DNA of 32,332 bases from CAZEVY01 sp964515555 (GTDB lineage Bacteria; Acidobacteriota; Terriglobia; Bryobacterales; Bryobacteraceae): positions 1 through 32,332 of the forward strand of contig CAZEVY010000058.1 in NCBI GenBank assembly GCA_964515555.1. Direction: 5' to 3'. The notes beneath the pieces are model-generated. The model did not search any database, was not told where the DNA came from, and worked only from the letters and a program-made list of their open reading frames with translations. Below are positions 16,260 to 24,145 of the stretch, piece after piece; position 1 is the stretch's first letter; every line of letters starts with the position of its first letter. The position numbers and the translations under genes are program-made.

Positions 16260-17612
16260 TCAGCCCAGTTTGAGACTCCGCAGCTCCTTGTCCCAGGGCG
16301 GACTGTAGGGCCGCACCAGCATCTTCGAAGCCTCGCGGTCGCCGATGAAGTCTTCCTTCTCCGCGTCCCATCGCAGCGTCCGGCCGCCGAGGCGCAGGGA
16401 GAGATTGGCGAGGTGGCAGGCGGCCGCTGCGTAATGGCCGTCCTCGACGGTCGCGTTGGGTTCCTTGCGCGACCGGATGCAATCGAGAAAATTGCGCTCG
16501 TGAAGATCCATTCCGCCGTAGACCCGCGACGCGGGACCCATCTTCAGCGGCTCTACCCAAGGCTCCGGCTTCGCTCCCCGCGCCGAGCCCGGCAGCGCGC
16601 CCTCGGGATTCTTGAAATCCGGGAAGATTTCGTAGCCGTCGCGCGAGAGATTCATTCCGCCCCTGGTCCCGAAGAACCACAGCACTGGAATCCGCTGGCC
16701 GCCGACACTGGCCTCGCGGTAGCTGAACGCCGCGGTCGTGCCGCCTGGAAAATCGAACAGCGAGTCCTGCACGTCGGGAACTTCGGCGAAGTCGTCGAGC
16801 GCGCGCCGTCCACCGAAGGAGACCACCGCCGACGGGCCCTTCACCTGGAGCGCCCACAAAATAATGTCCATTTCGTGGACCCCCATGTTGGTCTGCTGCC
16901 CGCCATCGGTGTCCCAGAACCAGCGCCCGGTCTGCAATCGGAGATTGTTCATGCCCCGATTGGAATTGTGCGGATGCCGGGCGGCCGGGCCGAGGAACAG
17001 ATCCCAGTCGAGTCCCGGCGGCGGCGGCGTATCGGGCGGCCTTCCCCATCCAGGCGTGATGTTTCGCACGGCCCCCGACCGGATGCTCGAAATCTTCCCC
17101 AGATATCCGCGCAGAAGCTCCGTGGCCGCCTTCTGATAATGCGGCAGCGAGCGCTGCTGCGTGCCCGTCTGCACGACGCGCTTGTAGCGCCGCGCCGCCT
17201 CGATCGCCCAGCGCCCTTCGCGGACGAACACCGTCATCGGCTTCTCGACGTAGACGTCCTTGCCGGCCGCGCAGGCCAGGATCGTCATGAGCGCATGCCA
17301 GTGCGGAGGCGTGCAGATGAAGACGGCCTGGATGTCCTTGTCCTCCAGCACGCGGCGAAAATCCTGGTGCACTTTGGCCTTCGGATTGAAGTCGGCGGCG
17401 TACTTCTCCGCCCTGGGAAGGTAAGCGTCGCACATCGCGGCCAGGTCGACGTCCGGCAGCGGCTTGAGATGCGTCAGGTGGTGCCCGCCGATGATGCCGC
17501 ATCCGATGCATCCCACCTGCACGCGGTCGTTGGCGCCCACCACGCGCTGGTACGACGCGGCGGTCAGGGCGCCCAGGAAGGTCCGGCGCGTGGGCGTGAA
17601 GTCTTTCTGCAT
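16260..17612 (-). CDS. Gfo/Idh/MocA-family oxidoreductase, Tat-exported
   Basis: A 450-residue NAD(P)-dependent sugar-type oxidoreductase. An RR-containing Tat signal (TRRTFLGALTAAS) occupies residues 8-20. The Rossmann fingerprint GCGIIGG is at 37-43, and the EKP motif (YVEKPMTV), whose Lys is the catalytic residue in the family, is at 123-125. The C-terminal alpha/beta domain contains QTNMGVHEMDIILWAL, typical of the subgroup common in planctomycetes and acidobacteria. I chose the ATG at 17612 because GGGGAG lies seven bases upstream; an ATG at 17636 overlaps the previous stop (ATGA) but lacks a ribosome site. It is the second of two adjacent oxidoreductase genes. The substrate (probably a cyclitol, amino sugar or other polyol) cannot be told from sequence alone. 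Confidence 0.9.
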   Translation of the reverse strand: MQKDFTPTRRTFLGALTAASYQRVVGANDRVQVGCIGCGIIGGHHLTHLKPLPDVDLAAMCDAYLPRAEKYAADFNPKAKVHQDFRRVLEDKDIQAVFICTPPHWHALMTILACAAGKDVYVEKPMTVFVREGRWAIEAARRYKRVVQTGTQQRSLPHYQKAATELLRGYLGKISSIRSGAVRNITPGWGRPPDTPPPPGLDWDLFLGPAARHPHNSNRGMNNLRLQTGRWFWDTDGGQQTNMGVHEMDIILWALQVKGPSAVVSFGGRRALDDFAEVPDVQDSLFDFPGGTTAAFSYREASVGGQRIPVLWFFGTRGGMNLSRDGYEIFPDFKNPEGALPGSARGAKPEPWVEPLKMGPASRVYGGMDLHERNFLDCIRSRKEPNATVEDGHYAAAACHLANLSLRLGGRTLRWDAEKEDFIGDREASKMLVRPYSPPWDKELRSLKLG

Positions 17613-17635
17613 GTCGTTCTCCCCGGATAAAGCCA

Positions 17636-18655
17636 TCAGCGGTCCATTCCGCTCGCGCGCAACAGCGTTTCCTGCACCAGCAAATCCTCGGCGGGCGTCA
17701 CCGCCAGCTTCCGCTCGCCGCGCACCGCCGCCGCGAGCTCGACGAAGTCGTCGACGTAGCGCGTGTAGGAATACGAGAGCGTCTGGGGGCCGGCCCGGTA
17801 CGGTCCCGACGCAGCGCTCAGATCGATGTGCAGCGAGGGCGGTTCGATGGGCCGCACCACCGCCGTCCCCTGCGTGCCGACCAACTCCAGCGTGCGGTAC
17901 GAGCCGTGGCGGGGCTGCATCGACGCGCTGCTGAAGGTGCCCAGCGCGCGCCGCCATTCGAGCACGGCGAGGGTGTTGTCCATGAGACCGTCGTCGTGCA
18001 GGCCCGAGCGGCGCAGGAACGGCGTGACGCGCTCCGGGCGGCCCATCAGCCGGACCATCGGATCGAGCATGTGGCCGGCGAGGTCGAACATCTGGCCGCC
18101 GGGGAAGCGCGCCTCCGCCCGGCGCATCTCGGCCCCGATCTGCGTGTTCATCGTGCCGCGCACGAAGACGATCTCGCCCAGCCATCCCGCGCGCGCCGCT
18201 TCCAGCGCGGCGTTGATGCCCGGATTGTGCCGCCACATGTAGCCGATCTGGAACAGCAGGTTTCGGCGCGCGGCGGCGTCGAGGGCCGCGCGGAATTCTT
18301 GCATGTCGACGGCGGGCTGCTTCTCCCAGTGGATGTGTTTGCCGGCGTCGAGTGCGGCCTTGGCGTCGGCGGCGTGATCGGGGACGTCGGATTCCACGGC
18401 GACCACGGCGATCGAGGAATCGTCGAGGATTTGCGCGCGCGTCAGCGCGGGGATTCCCGCTTTCGCGTATCGCGCCATCGCGGCGGCGTCCGGCTCCCAG
18501 ACGCCGGCGAGGTCCCAGTCGGGCGACTTCTGCGCGATGAAGACTTTCGGAGCGGCGTGCGGATGGCTGGCGCCAAGAAAAGCGATGCGGATCCGCGGGC
18601 CGGCCTGTTGCGCCATCGCGGCCGCGCCGCCCAGCATGAACTCTCTGCGCTTCAT
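17636..18655 (-). CDS. Gfo/Idh/MocA-family oxidoreductase (divergent EKP motif)
   Basis: A 339-residue member of the same superfamily as its downstream neighbour, but clearly different in sequence and shorter. The N-terminus MKRREFMLGGAAAMAQQAG is Tat-like (KRREF) although its hydrophobic part is short. The nucleotide-binding strand reads IRIAFLGASHPH at 22-33, with only a reduced glycine motif. The usual EKP catalytic stretch appears as WEKQP at 110-114, with an inserted Gln before the Pro. YMWRHNPGINAA and DLAGHMLDPMVRLMG in the middle and second half are standard for the family. Its stop overlaps an ATG that begins the extension of the next gene, so the pair is likely co-transcribed. Function may be the partner step of an oxidation/reduction on the same sugar. 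Confidence 0.88.
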   Translation of the reverse strand: MKRREFMLGGAAAMAQQAGPRIRIAFLGASHPHAAPKVFIAQKSPDWDLAGVWEPDAAAMARYAKAGIPALTRAQILDDSSIAVVAVESDVPDHAADAKAALDAGKHIHWEKQPAVDMQEFRAALDAAARRNLLFQIGYMWRHNPGINAALEAARAGWLGEIVFVRGTMNTQIGAEMRRAEARFPGGQMFDLAGHMLDPMVRLMGRPERVTPFLRRSGLHDDGLMDNTLAVLEWRRALGTFSSASMQPRHGSYRTLELVGTQGTAVVRPIEPPSLHIDLSAASGPYRAGPQTLSYSYTRYVDDFVELAAAVRGERKLAVTPAEDLLVQETLLRASGMDR

Positions 18656-18751
18656 GTTCCCGCGAGAATCCGCATGCAGGAATGCTATCCGGGGGGCTGC
18701 CCGGTGTCAACAGACAGCCGGAAGAAAGAACGTCGCGGGAATCCCGTTGGC

Positions 18752-18821
18752 TGGGAGGCAGGGATTCGAACCCCGATACGCAGATCCAGAGTCTGCAGTC
18801 TTACCGTTAGACGACCTCCCA
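18752..18821 (-). tRNA. tRNA-Gln (anticodon CTG)
   Basis: On the minus strand a 70-base cloverleaf is visible. The acceptor stem is TGGGAGG with CCTCCCA. The D arm is GTCT/AGAC. The anticodon arm is GCAGA-CTCTGGA-TCTGC, with loop CTCTGGA placing CTG at positions 34-36. The T arm is CGGGG-TTCGAAT-CCCTG. U1-A72 is typical for tRNA-Gln, and CTG reads CAG codons. No CCA is encoded. The gene stands between the oxidoreductase pair and the ybdD/cstA genes, all on the same strand. Confidence 0.95.
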
Positions 18822-18831
18822 GTCGCACCTC

Positions 18832-18840
18832 ATTTTAACA
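18832..18840 (-). promoter_or_regulatory. Possible extended -10 promoter of the tRNA-Gln gene
   Basis: The minus strand reads TGTTAAAAT ten bases before the tRNA 5' end: a TG-N extension followed by TAAAAT (five of six matches to TATAAT). Transcription would begin only a few bases before the mature tRNA. No good -35 is found at 16-18 bases. This fits an extended -10 promoter, but it is a pattern-only call. Confidence 0.4.
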
Positions 18841-18886
18841 TGCGCGATTCGCCGGAACTTTCCGTCGAAAATGCGCGCCGGCCCAG

Positions 18887-19054
18887 TCAGCAGCACTTCG
18901 CGCGCCGGAATTTCGCCGCGTAGCGCTCCTCGGTGAATCGCCGCCACTCGTCCTTGGAGTGCGCGCGGCCGTGCGCGGCCAGGTGCCGGCGATAGGCGTT
19001 CTCATCGGAGAGCTCGCGCAGCAGGCCGATCAGGATGCGCGTCAAGCGCCGCAT
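18887..19054 (-). CDS. YbdD/YjiX-family small protein
   Basis: A 55-residue basic protein just after cstA on the same strand. Its sequence has the YbdD/YjiX pattern: an N-terminal hydrophobic, Arg-flanked helix (MRRLTRILIGLLRELSDENAY), then YRRHLAAHG, and the later KDEWRRFTEERYA segment. The C-terminus has two Cys (RAKCC), as many family members do. The ATG lies two bases after the cstA stop (TAACCATG). YbdD genes commonly follow cstA-type transporters in many bacteria and have been linked to pyruvate/peptide uptake, so the pairing supports both calls. The exact role of YbdD is not clear from sequence. Confidence 0.85.
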   Translation of the reverse strand: MRRLTRILIGLLRELSDENAYRRHLAAHGRAHSKDEWRRFTEERYAAKFRRAKCC

Positions 19055-19056
19055 GG

Positions 19057-21123
19057 TTACACCTCCTCCGGACGCAGCGTGCTCGCCACGAACGGCGCCT
19101 CCACGACGCGCGCCTCGCGCGTGCCGCGCAGGATGCCGGTCCACAGGCGGATCGAATCGACCAGGATGATCGTCACCAGCACCAGGAAGATGCCGCACAC
19201 CACCGCGTCCAGGCGATTGTTGAAGATCTGCGTCTCGGTCGCCGCCACCTGCGCCGCCGCGACCTTGCCGGCGTCGAGCGCCGCCTGGAGCTGATCGGCC
19301 TGCGCCAGGAAGCCGACGCGAGGCAGTGGCGAGAAGATCTTCTGCATCCCGGCCGTGTAGCACACCGTGACCAGCCAGACCAGCGGCACGCAGGTGATCC
19401 ACAGGTACCGCGCGCCGTGCATCTTCACCAGAATCGTCGTCGCCACGCACAGCGCGATCGCGGCCAGCAGTTGATTGGCGATGCCGAACAGCGGCCACAG
19501 CGAGTTGATCCCGCCCAGCGGGTCGCGCACGCCCTGAATGAGAAAGTACCCCCATCCCAGCACCACCGCCGCGCTGCACGCGATCACTCCCGGCATCCAA
19601 CTGGTCTCGCCGAGGCGCTTGTGCGCATGGCCGAGAAGGTCCTGCAACATGAAGCGCCCCACGCGCGTGCCGGCGTCGATGATCGTCAGAATGAACAGCG
19701 CCTCGAACATGATGGCGAAGTGGTACCAGAAGCCGAGAATCGCCTTGCCGCCCACGCTCTGCGCGAAAATGTGCGCCATGCCGAGCGCCAGCGAGGGCGC
19801 GCCGCCGGTCCGGTAGAACAGCGAGCTCTCGCCGACGTCGTCCGCCAGCGCCGACATCTCGGCGGCGGTCACCGGAAAGCCCCAGCCGGATATGGTCGCC
19901 ACAGCCGCCTCCGGGGTCGCGCCGACGATGCCGGCCGGCGAGTTGACCGCGAAGTAGACGCCGGGCTGAAGGACGCAGGCGGCGATCATCGCCATGATCG
20001 CCACGAAGCTTTCGAGCGCCATCGAGCCGTAGCCCACCGGCCAGGCATGCCACTCCTTGGCGATCAGCTTCGGCGTCGTGCCCGAGGAGATCAGCGAGTG
20101 AAAGCCCGAGATGGCGCCGCAGGCGATGGTGATGAAGCAGAACGGGAAGATCTTGCCGGCGAAGATCGGCCCGGTCCCGTCGGTGAATCGCGTGAAGGCC
20201 GGGAGCTGGAGGTCCGGGCGGACGAACAGGATGCCGGCGCCCAGCATCAGCACGACGCCCAGCTTGACGAACGTGCTGAGGTAGTCGCGCGGGGCGAGCA
20301 GCAGCCACACCGGCAGCGCGCTCGCGAAGAAGCCGTAGATTATGACGCTCCAGGCCAGCGCGATTCCCGAGAGCGTGAACCACGGCGCCCAGGACGCCGA
20401 CTGCGACACCCACTGTCCGCCGAAAATGCTTAGCACCACCAGAACAAATCCGATCACCGATGTTTCGAGCACCTTGCCCGGCCGCATGTAGCGCAGGTAC
20501 AGCCCCATGAACACCGCGATCGGCATGGTGGCGGCGATCGTGAAGGTCCCCCAGGGGCTGCCCTTGAGCGCGTTCACCACCACCAGCGCCACCACCGCCA
20601 GCAGGATGATCATGATGAACAGCACCGTCAGCAGCGCCACGAAGCCGCCCACCTTGCCGATCTCCTCGCGCGCCATCTGGCCGAGCGATTTTCCGTTGCG
20701 CCGCATCGAGCAGAACAGGATCACGAAGTCCTGCACGCAGCCGCCGAGCACCGCCCCCACGATGATCCAGAGGGTCCCCGGCAGATAGCCGAACTGCGCG
20801 GCCAGGGTCGGCCCCACCAGCGGCCCGGGTCCGGCGATGGCCGCGAAATGGTGACCGAAGACGATCCACTTATTGGTGGGCTCGAAGTCGTGGCCGTTGC
20901 GCAGGCGCTCGGCGGGCGTGGCGCGCTGGTCGTTGAGCGCCATCACGCGAGCCGCGATGAACTTGGCGTAGAAGCGGAACCCGATCAGGTAGGTGCACAC
21001 GGCGGCGACGATCAGCCAGGTGCTGTTGATCGGCTCGCCGCGTTCGGTGGCGATCGCGGCGAGGCAGAACGCGGCGGCCGCGGCGACCGCCGCCCACACG
21101 CCATGACCGAGGATCTTCTTCAT
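19057..21123 (-). CDS. cstA: CstA-family carbon-starvation transporter
   Basis: A 688-residue polytopic inner-membrane protein (E. coli CstA is about 701). Family landmarks include the early DFEPTNKWIVFGHHFAAIAGPGPLVGPTLAAQFGYLPG block, which is a near-universal CstA stretch, then GGCVQDFVILFCSMRRNGKSLGQ, and CGAISGFHSLISSGTTPK in the middle. CstA proteins import peptides and pyruvate when carbon is scarce. I chose the ATG at 21123 (MKKILGHG), because residues before it in the same frame carry no membrane-signal logic. This start has no Shine-Dalgarno sequence but has TACAAT eight bases upstream, suggesting a leaderless message. A ybdD-like gene follows immediately, and a GNAT gene lies 54 bases upstream on the same strand. 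Confidence 0.94.
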   Translation of the reverse strand: MKKILGHGVWAAVAAAAAFCLAAIATERGEPINSTWLIVAAVCTYLIGFRFYAKFIAARVMALNDQRATPAERLRNGHDFEPTNKWIVFGHHFAAIAGPGPLVGPTLAAQFGYLPGTLWIIVGAVLGGCVQDFVILFCSMRRNGKSLGQMAREEIGKVGGFVALLTVLFIMIILLAVVALVVVNALKGSPWGTFTIAATMPIAVFMGLYLRYMRPGKVLETSVIGFVLVVLSIFGGQWVSQSASWAPWFTLSGIALAWSVIIYGFFASALPVWLLLAPRDYLSTFVKLGVVLMLGAGILFVRPDLQLPAFTRFTDGTGPIFAGKIFPFCFITIACGAISGFHSLISSGTTPKLIAKEWHAWPVGYGSMALESFVAIMAMIAACVLQPGVYFAVNSPAGIVGATPEAAVATISGWGFPVTAAEMSALADDVGESSLFYRTGGAPSLALGMAHIFAQSVGGKAILGFWYHFAIMFEALFILTIIDAGTRVGRFMLQDLLGHAHKRLGETSWMPGVIACSAAVVLGWGYFLIQGVRDPLGGINSLWPLFGIANQLLAAIALCVATTILVKMHGARYLWITCVPLVWLVTVCYTAGMQKIFSPLPRVGFLAQADQLQAALDAGKVAAAQVAATETQIFNNRLDAVVCGIFLVLVTIILVDSIRLWTGILRGTREARVVEAPFVASTLRPEEV

Positions 21124-21131
21124 GGAAGTGA

Positions 21132-21140
21132 ATTGTACAA
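21132..21140 (-). promoter_or_regulatory. Possible -10 element (leaderless) of cstA
   Basis: The minus strand reads TTGTACAAT; its TACAAT part matches TATAAT at five of six positions and ends eight bases before the ATG at 21123. That places the predicted transcript start on or beside the A of ATG. The eight-base core TTGTACAA is also a perfect palindrome and could instead be an operator. No convincing -35 was found. Pattern-only call. Confidence 0.35.
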
Positions 21141-21177
21141 CCGCTCCCATCGGTCGCGGCTCCATGGGACGCCGTTG

Positions 21178-21945
21178 CTACCCGGCCAGATACACGCCGA
21201 TGTTGGTGACGCGCTTGTACCCCAGCCGTTCGTACAGCGATCGCCCGGCTTCGGTGGTTTGCAGCACGCTGCGTCCGGCCCCGGCCAGCGCGTGCCGCAT
21301 CATGGCTTCCGCGAAACCCCGGCGCCGGAATAGCGGCAGCGTCGCGACGCTATAGACGCCGACCGCGCCCTCGGCGCTCGCCGTCGCGATGGTGCTCACC
21401 GCCGCCCCCTCGAAGTAGCCGACCCAGCCGCGGAATCCCTCGCGCCACAACGCCTCCTCGCCATAGACCTGGCGCGCGACCGCCAGCGGCACGTGAAATG
21501 CGACCGACGTCACGTCGCAAAAGTCGCGCCGCGTCGCGGCATCCTCGAGCGGGCGCATGTCGAGCGCGGGCAGCGGGCGGCGCTGCGGCCGCAGGGCTTG
21601 GGCGATCATTCCCGGATGGCGTGTCGACTCGTGCAGTCCCGCGCGCCCGAGCGCGTCGCGGGCGCGGGATCGCACGGAGCGCGCCAGCAGGTCGTCGCAC
21701 AGCCAGCAGCTCCATGGCACGCCCAGGCGCGCGTACCAGCCGCCCGCGAAGTCGAGTATCGCGGCCAGACGCGAGAGATCGTCGAGGGGCGCCGTGGGGA
21801 TCGCCGCGTTAAAGACGCCGTATCGCACGCCGGAGGAGACCAGCGTCATTCCGGCCTCCTGGTGAATGCGGCCCTCGGGCGTCGCGCGCGCGTACAGACT
21901 CATCGCCAGCCGCAGATTGGCGACGACGGGCGCGTACGGCGGCAT
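21178..21945 (-). CDS. GNAT-family N-acetyltransferase
   Basis: A 255-residue protein with the GNAT domain in its C-terminal half. GVYSVATLPLFRRRGFAEAMMRHAL near residue 190-215 holds the acetyl-CoA loop (R-R-R-G-F-A). SVLQTTEAGRSLYERLGYKRV is the closing motif with Tyr and Gly-Tyr. The N-terminal 130 residues (DDLSRLAAILDFAGGWYARLGVPWSCWLC) form a separate helical region, as in larger two-part GNATs. The start at 21945 is only 33 bases from the divergent isomerase gene; an ATG at 21903 would also be possible and would leave more promoter space. The substrate is not predictable. The gene is probably read with cstA and ybdD. Confidence 0.84.
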   Translation of the reverse strand: MPPYAPVVANLRLAMSLYARATPEGRIHQEAGMTLVSSGVRYGVFNAAIPTAPLDDLSRLAAILDFAGGWYARLGVPWSCWLCDDLLARSVRSRARDALGRAGLHESTRHPGMIAQALRPQRRPLPALDMRPLEDAATRRDFCDVTSVAFHVPLAVARQVYGEEALWREGFRGWVGYFEGAAVSTIATASAEGAVGVYSVATLPLFRRRGFAEAMMRHALAGAGRSVLQTTEAGRSLYERLGYKRVTNIGVYLAG

Positions 21946-21978
21946 CGGATGGACCCTACGCTATCATGGTGGCTTCCG

Positions 21979-23217
21979 ATGAAACCAGTTCCTCCCGGTG
22001 AACAGCAGGCGCTCGTCGATCGCCTCATGTCGGCGTGCGGCGGCGCCTACACGCCCGCGCAGCGCCGCAGGTATTTCCTCACGGGACCGCAGTGGGCGGC
22101 GGCCTACGAAGGCCACGCGCTGTTTCACGCGCCGACGCGCCGGCCCGTCGGCTTCGAGGAGGTCATCCGCAAGTACGCCGAGATCGGCATCGGCCACTGG
22201 GCCACGCACGACACCGATGTCATTCCGACCGAGGCGCTCGGGACGGACCGCCAGGTCGAGATCGTCGAGAAGATCGGCGGCGCGCTGCGAGAGCACGGCC
22301 TCCAGTGCTCGATGGTGACCACCGAGACCTTCCACCACGCGGTGTGGGCGGCGAGTCCGGCGGCCGAATCGCCCGAGGTTCGCGACTATGCGTCGTGGCG
22401 CGTCCAGAATACCGTCCGCATCGGCCACGAGCTGGGCGCGCGCTTCGCGGTCTACTGGCCCGGCTCGCTCGGCTACTTCGTGCAGGGCGCGATCGAAGAG
22501 ACGCAAACCCTGCGCTGGTACGCCGACGCCCTCAACGCGGCCTGCGACGCCGATATCGAGATCGCCAATGCGAAGGGTCGCGCGACGCTGAAGCATTGTC
22601 TCGAGGCGAAGCCCTTCGAGCCGCAGGCCGAGATCCTGCTGCCGACCTCGGACGCGATGCTGGCGTTCATCGCCTCGGGATTGTTGAAGCATCCCGAGAT
22701 GGTCGGGCTGAACCCGGAGTACCTGCACGAGCTGATGTGGGGCGCTGCGCCTCGCGCGGCGCTGGCTCGCGCGCTGGTGGCGGGGAAGCTCTTTCACTTC
22801 GACATCAACGACGGCTATCGGCTCAAGCACGACGTGGACATTGGCGTCGGCCTGGTGAATCCGCTCGACTGGCTGAATGTGCTGGTGCTGCTGCGCAGCC
22901 ACGGCTACACCGGGCCGTTCAATCTCGACTACAAGCCGCCGCGAACCACCAGCAACCACGGCGTCTTCGCGGTCAGCTTCCCGACCGCCGTGGACCGCTT
23001 TATTACTTTATGGGAGATGGCCGGCGAGGTCATCGCCGACCCGGTGATCTCCGAGGCGACGGCGGCGCTCAAGGCGGGCGGCGGAGCGGCGGGGTCGCGC
23101 GACGCGGCAGCGCTGGCGGAGGCGAATCGAGAGTTGCTCACGCTGCACGAGCTGATCGCGCATCGGATCGTACAGATCCTCATCGGGCAGCACCGGGGTC
23201 GGGTGTTCTCGATCTAG
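21979..23217 (+). CDS. Xylose-isomerase-like aldose/ketose isomerase (XylA family)
   Basis: A 412-residue TIM-barrel sugar isomerase that aligns with actinobacterial-type xylose isomerases. Every catalytic landmark I can place is present: H77 and D80 (THDTD) for the ring-opening pair, E209 and K211 (EAKP), E247 (NPE) and H250, D275 (FHFDIND), D285 and D287 (KHDVD) and D317 (NLDYKPPRT). These give both metal sites and the catalytic Lys. It is somewhat longer than usual (about 385-390), with an N-terminal extension of about 25 residues and a helical C-terminus. Specificity for xylose rather than another aldose is not proven. The ATG at 21979 follows a GGTGG site; an in-frame ATG at 21949 would nearly meet the divergent gene. 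Its stop overlaps the stop of the converging esterase gene (CTAG shared). Confidence 0.85.
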   Translation: MKPVPPGEQQALVDRLMSACGGAYTPAQRRRYFLTGPQWAAAYEGHALFHAPTRRPVGFEEVIRKYAEIGIGHWATHDTDVIPTEALGTDRQVEIVEKIGGALREHGLQCSMVTTETFHHAVWAASPAAESPEVRDYASWRVQNTVRIGHELGARFAVYWPGSLGYFVQGAIEETQTLRWYADALNAACDADIEIANAKGRATLKHCLEAKPFEPQAEILLPTSDAMLAFIASGLLKHPEMVGLNPEYLHELMWGAAPRAALARALVAGKLFHFDINDGYRLKHDVDIGVGLVNPLDWLNVLVLLRSHGYTGPFNLDYKPPRTTSNHGVFAVSFPTAVDRFITLWEMAGEVIADPVISEATAALKAGGGAAGSRDAAALAEANRELLTLHELIAHRIVQILIGQHRGRVFSI

Positions 23218-24089
23218 CGTGTCAATAACCCGCGCGTGCGCAGCCAATCGGCCAGGCGATACGGCCACGTCCCCAACGTCGCGTCGTTCGACGCCAGCCC
23301 CACGCCGTGTGGACCTTTCTCGTATACATGCAACTCCGCCGGGACGCCGGCTTTGCGCAGCGCGAGATAGAACAACACGCTGTTCTCGGGCGGCACGCCG
23401 CGATCCTCGTTGGTGTGGAACAGGAACGTCGGCGGCGTCCGCGCGGTGACCTGCAACTCCGTCGAAAGGCGCTTCAACAGCTCCGGGTCCGGCGACTCGC
23501 CGAGCAGATTTCTCTTCGACCCCTGGTGCGTGAACTCGGTCGTGAACGAAATCACCGGATACCCGAGCACGGCGAAGTCGGGGCGCGAGCTCACACGATC
23601 GACCGGGTCGGCCGCGCCCGGCGACCCCTCTTCGAACAGCGTCGCCGCCGACGAGGCCAGGTGCCCGCCCGCCGAGAATCCCATGACGCCGATGCGGTCC
23701 GCGAGAATCCCGTACCCGCTCGCGCGCGACCGCACCAGCCGAATCGCCCGCTGCACGTCGCCGATCTCAATGGGATGCCGGTAGCGCGGGCCCAGCCGGT
23801 ACTTCAGCACGAACGCCGCCACGCCGATCGAGTTGAGCCAGCGCGCCACGGGGTGGCCCTCGTGGTCGATCGCCAGCGCGCCGTAGCCGCCGCCGGGGCA
23901 CACGACGATCGCCGCGCCCGTCTTGCCCGCCGCGGGGACGTAGGGCGTGATCGACGGCTTGTCGCGGTCCTCGTCGCCGAGCGCCCCCGGCGCGCCCGCG
24001 GGCCACAGTAACTCGGCGGGCGGCGGCGTCACGGGCCGCTGCGCGAGGAGCGCCGGCGCGGCGAGTAGTGCGAGCATGATTCGGATCAT
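23214..24089 (-). CDS. Secreted alpha/beta-hydrolase (carbohydrate-esterase-like)
   Basis: A 291-residue serine hydrolase with a signal peptide (MIRIMLALLAAPALLAQ). PGGGYGALAIDHEG at residues 65-78 is the oxyanion region of this group. GFSAGG at 137-142 carries the nucleophile Ser139; D229 in HTNEDRG and H261 in GPHG complete the triad. The order and the HEGHPVARWLNSIGVAAFVLKYRLG stretch are those of the exported esterases related to acetylxylan or feruloyl esterases of the BD-FAE type. It probably deacetylates or de-esterifies polysaccharides outside the membrane; the substrate is inference. A very good GGAGGA lies six bases before the ATG at 24089. It converges on the isomerase gene with a three-base stop overlap. 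Confidence 0.88.
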   Translation of the reverse strand: MIRIMLALLAAPALLAQRPVTPPPAELLWPAGAPGALGDEDRDKPSITPYVPAAGKTGAAIVVCPGGGYGALAIDHEGHPVARWLNSIGVAAFVLKYRLGPRYRHPIEIGDVQRAIRLVRSRASGYGILADRIGVMGFSAGGHLASSAATLFEEGSPGAADPVDRVSSRPDFAVLGYPVISFTTEFTHQGSKRNLLGESPDPELLKRLSTELQVTARTPPTFLFHTNEDRGVPPENSVLFYLALRKAGVPAELHVYEKGPHGVGLASNDATLGTWPYRLADWLRTRGLLTR

Positions 24090-24145
24090 GAGATCTCCTC
24101 CCGCGACCATCGTAGTCGCTTGTCCAAGTACCGTGGAAAGGGCGA

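Noticed and set aside
17613..18710. Upstream extension of the downstream oxidoreductase frame to 18710
   Set aside because: It runs through the other oxidoreductase gene in a different frame and lacks family sequence.
18736..18746. CGGGAATCCCG as a terminator after tRNA-Gln
   Set aside because: Only a four-base stem with a three-base loop, followed by a mixed CT stretch rather than a T-run; also found by chance at 2922-2932.
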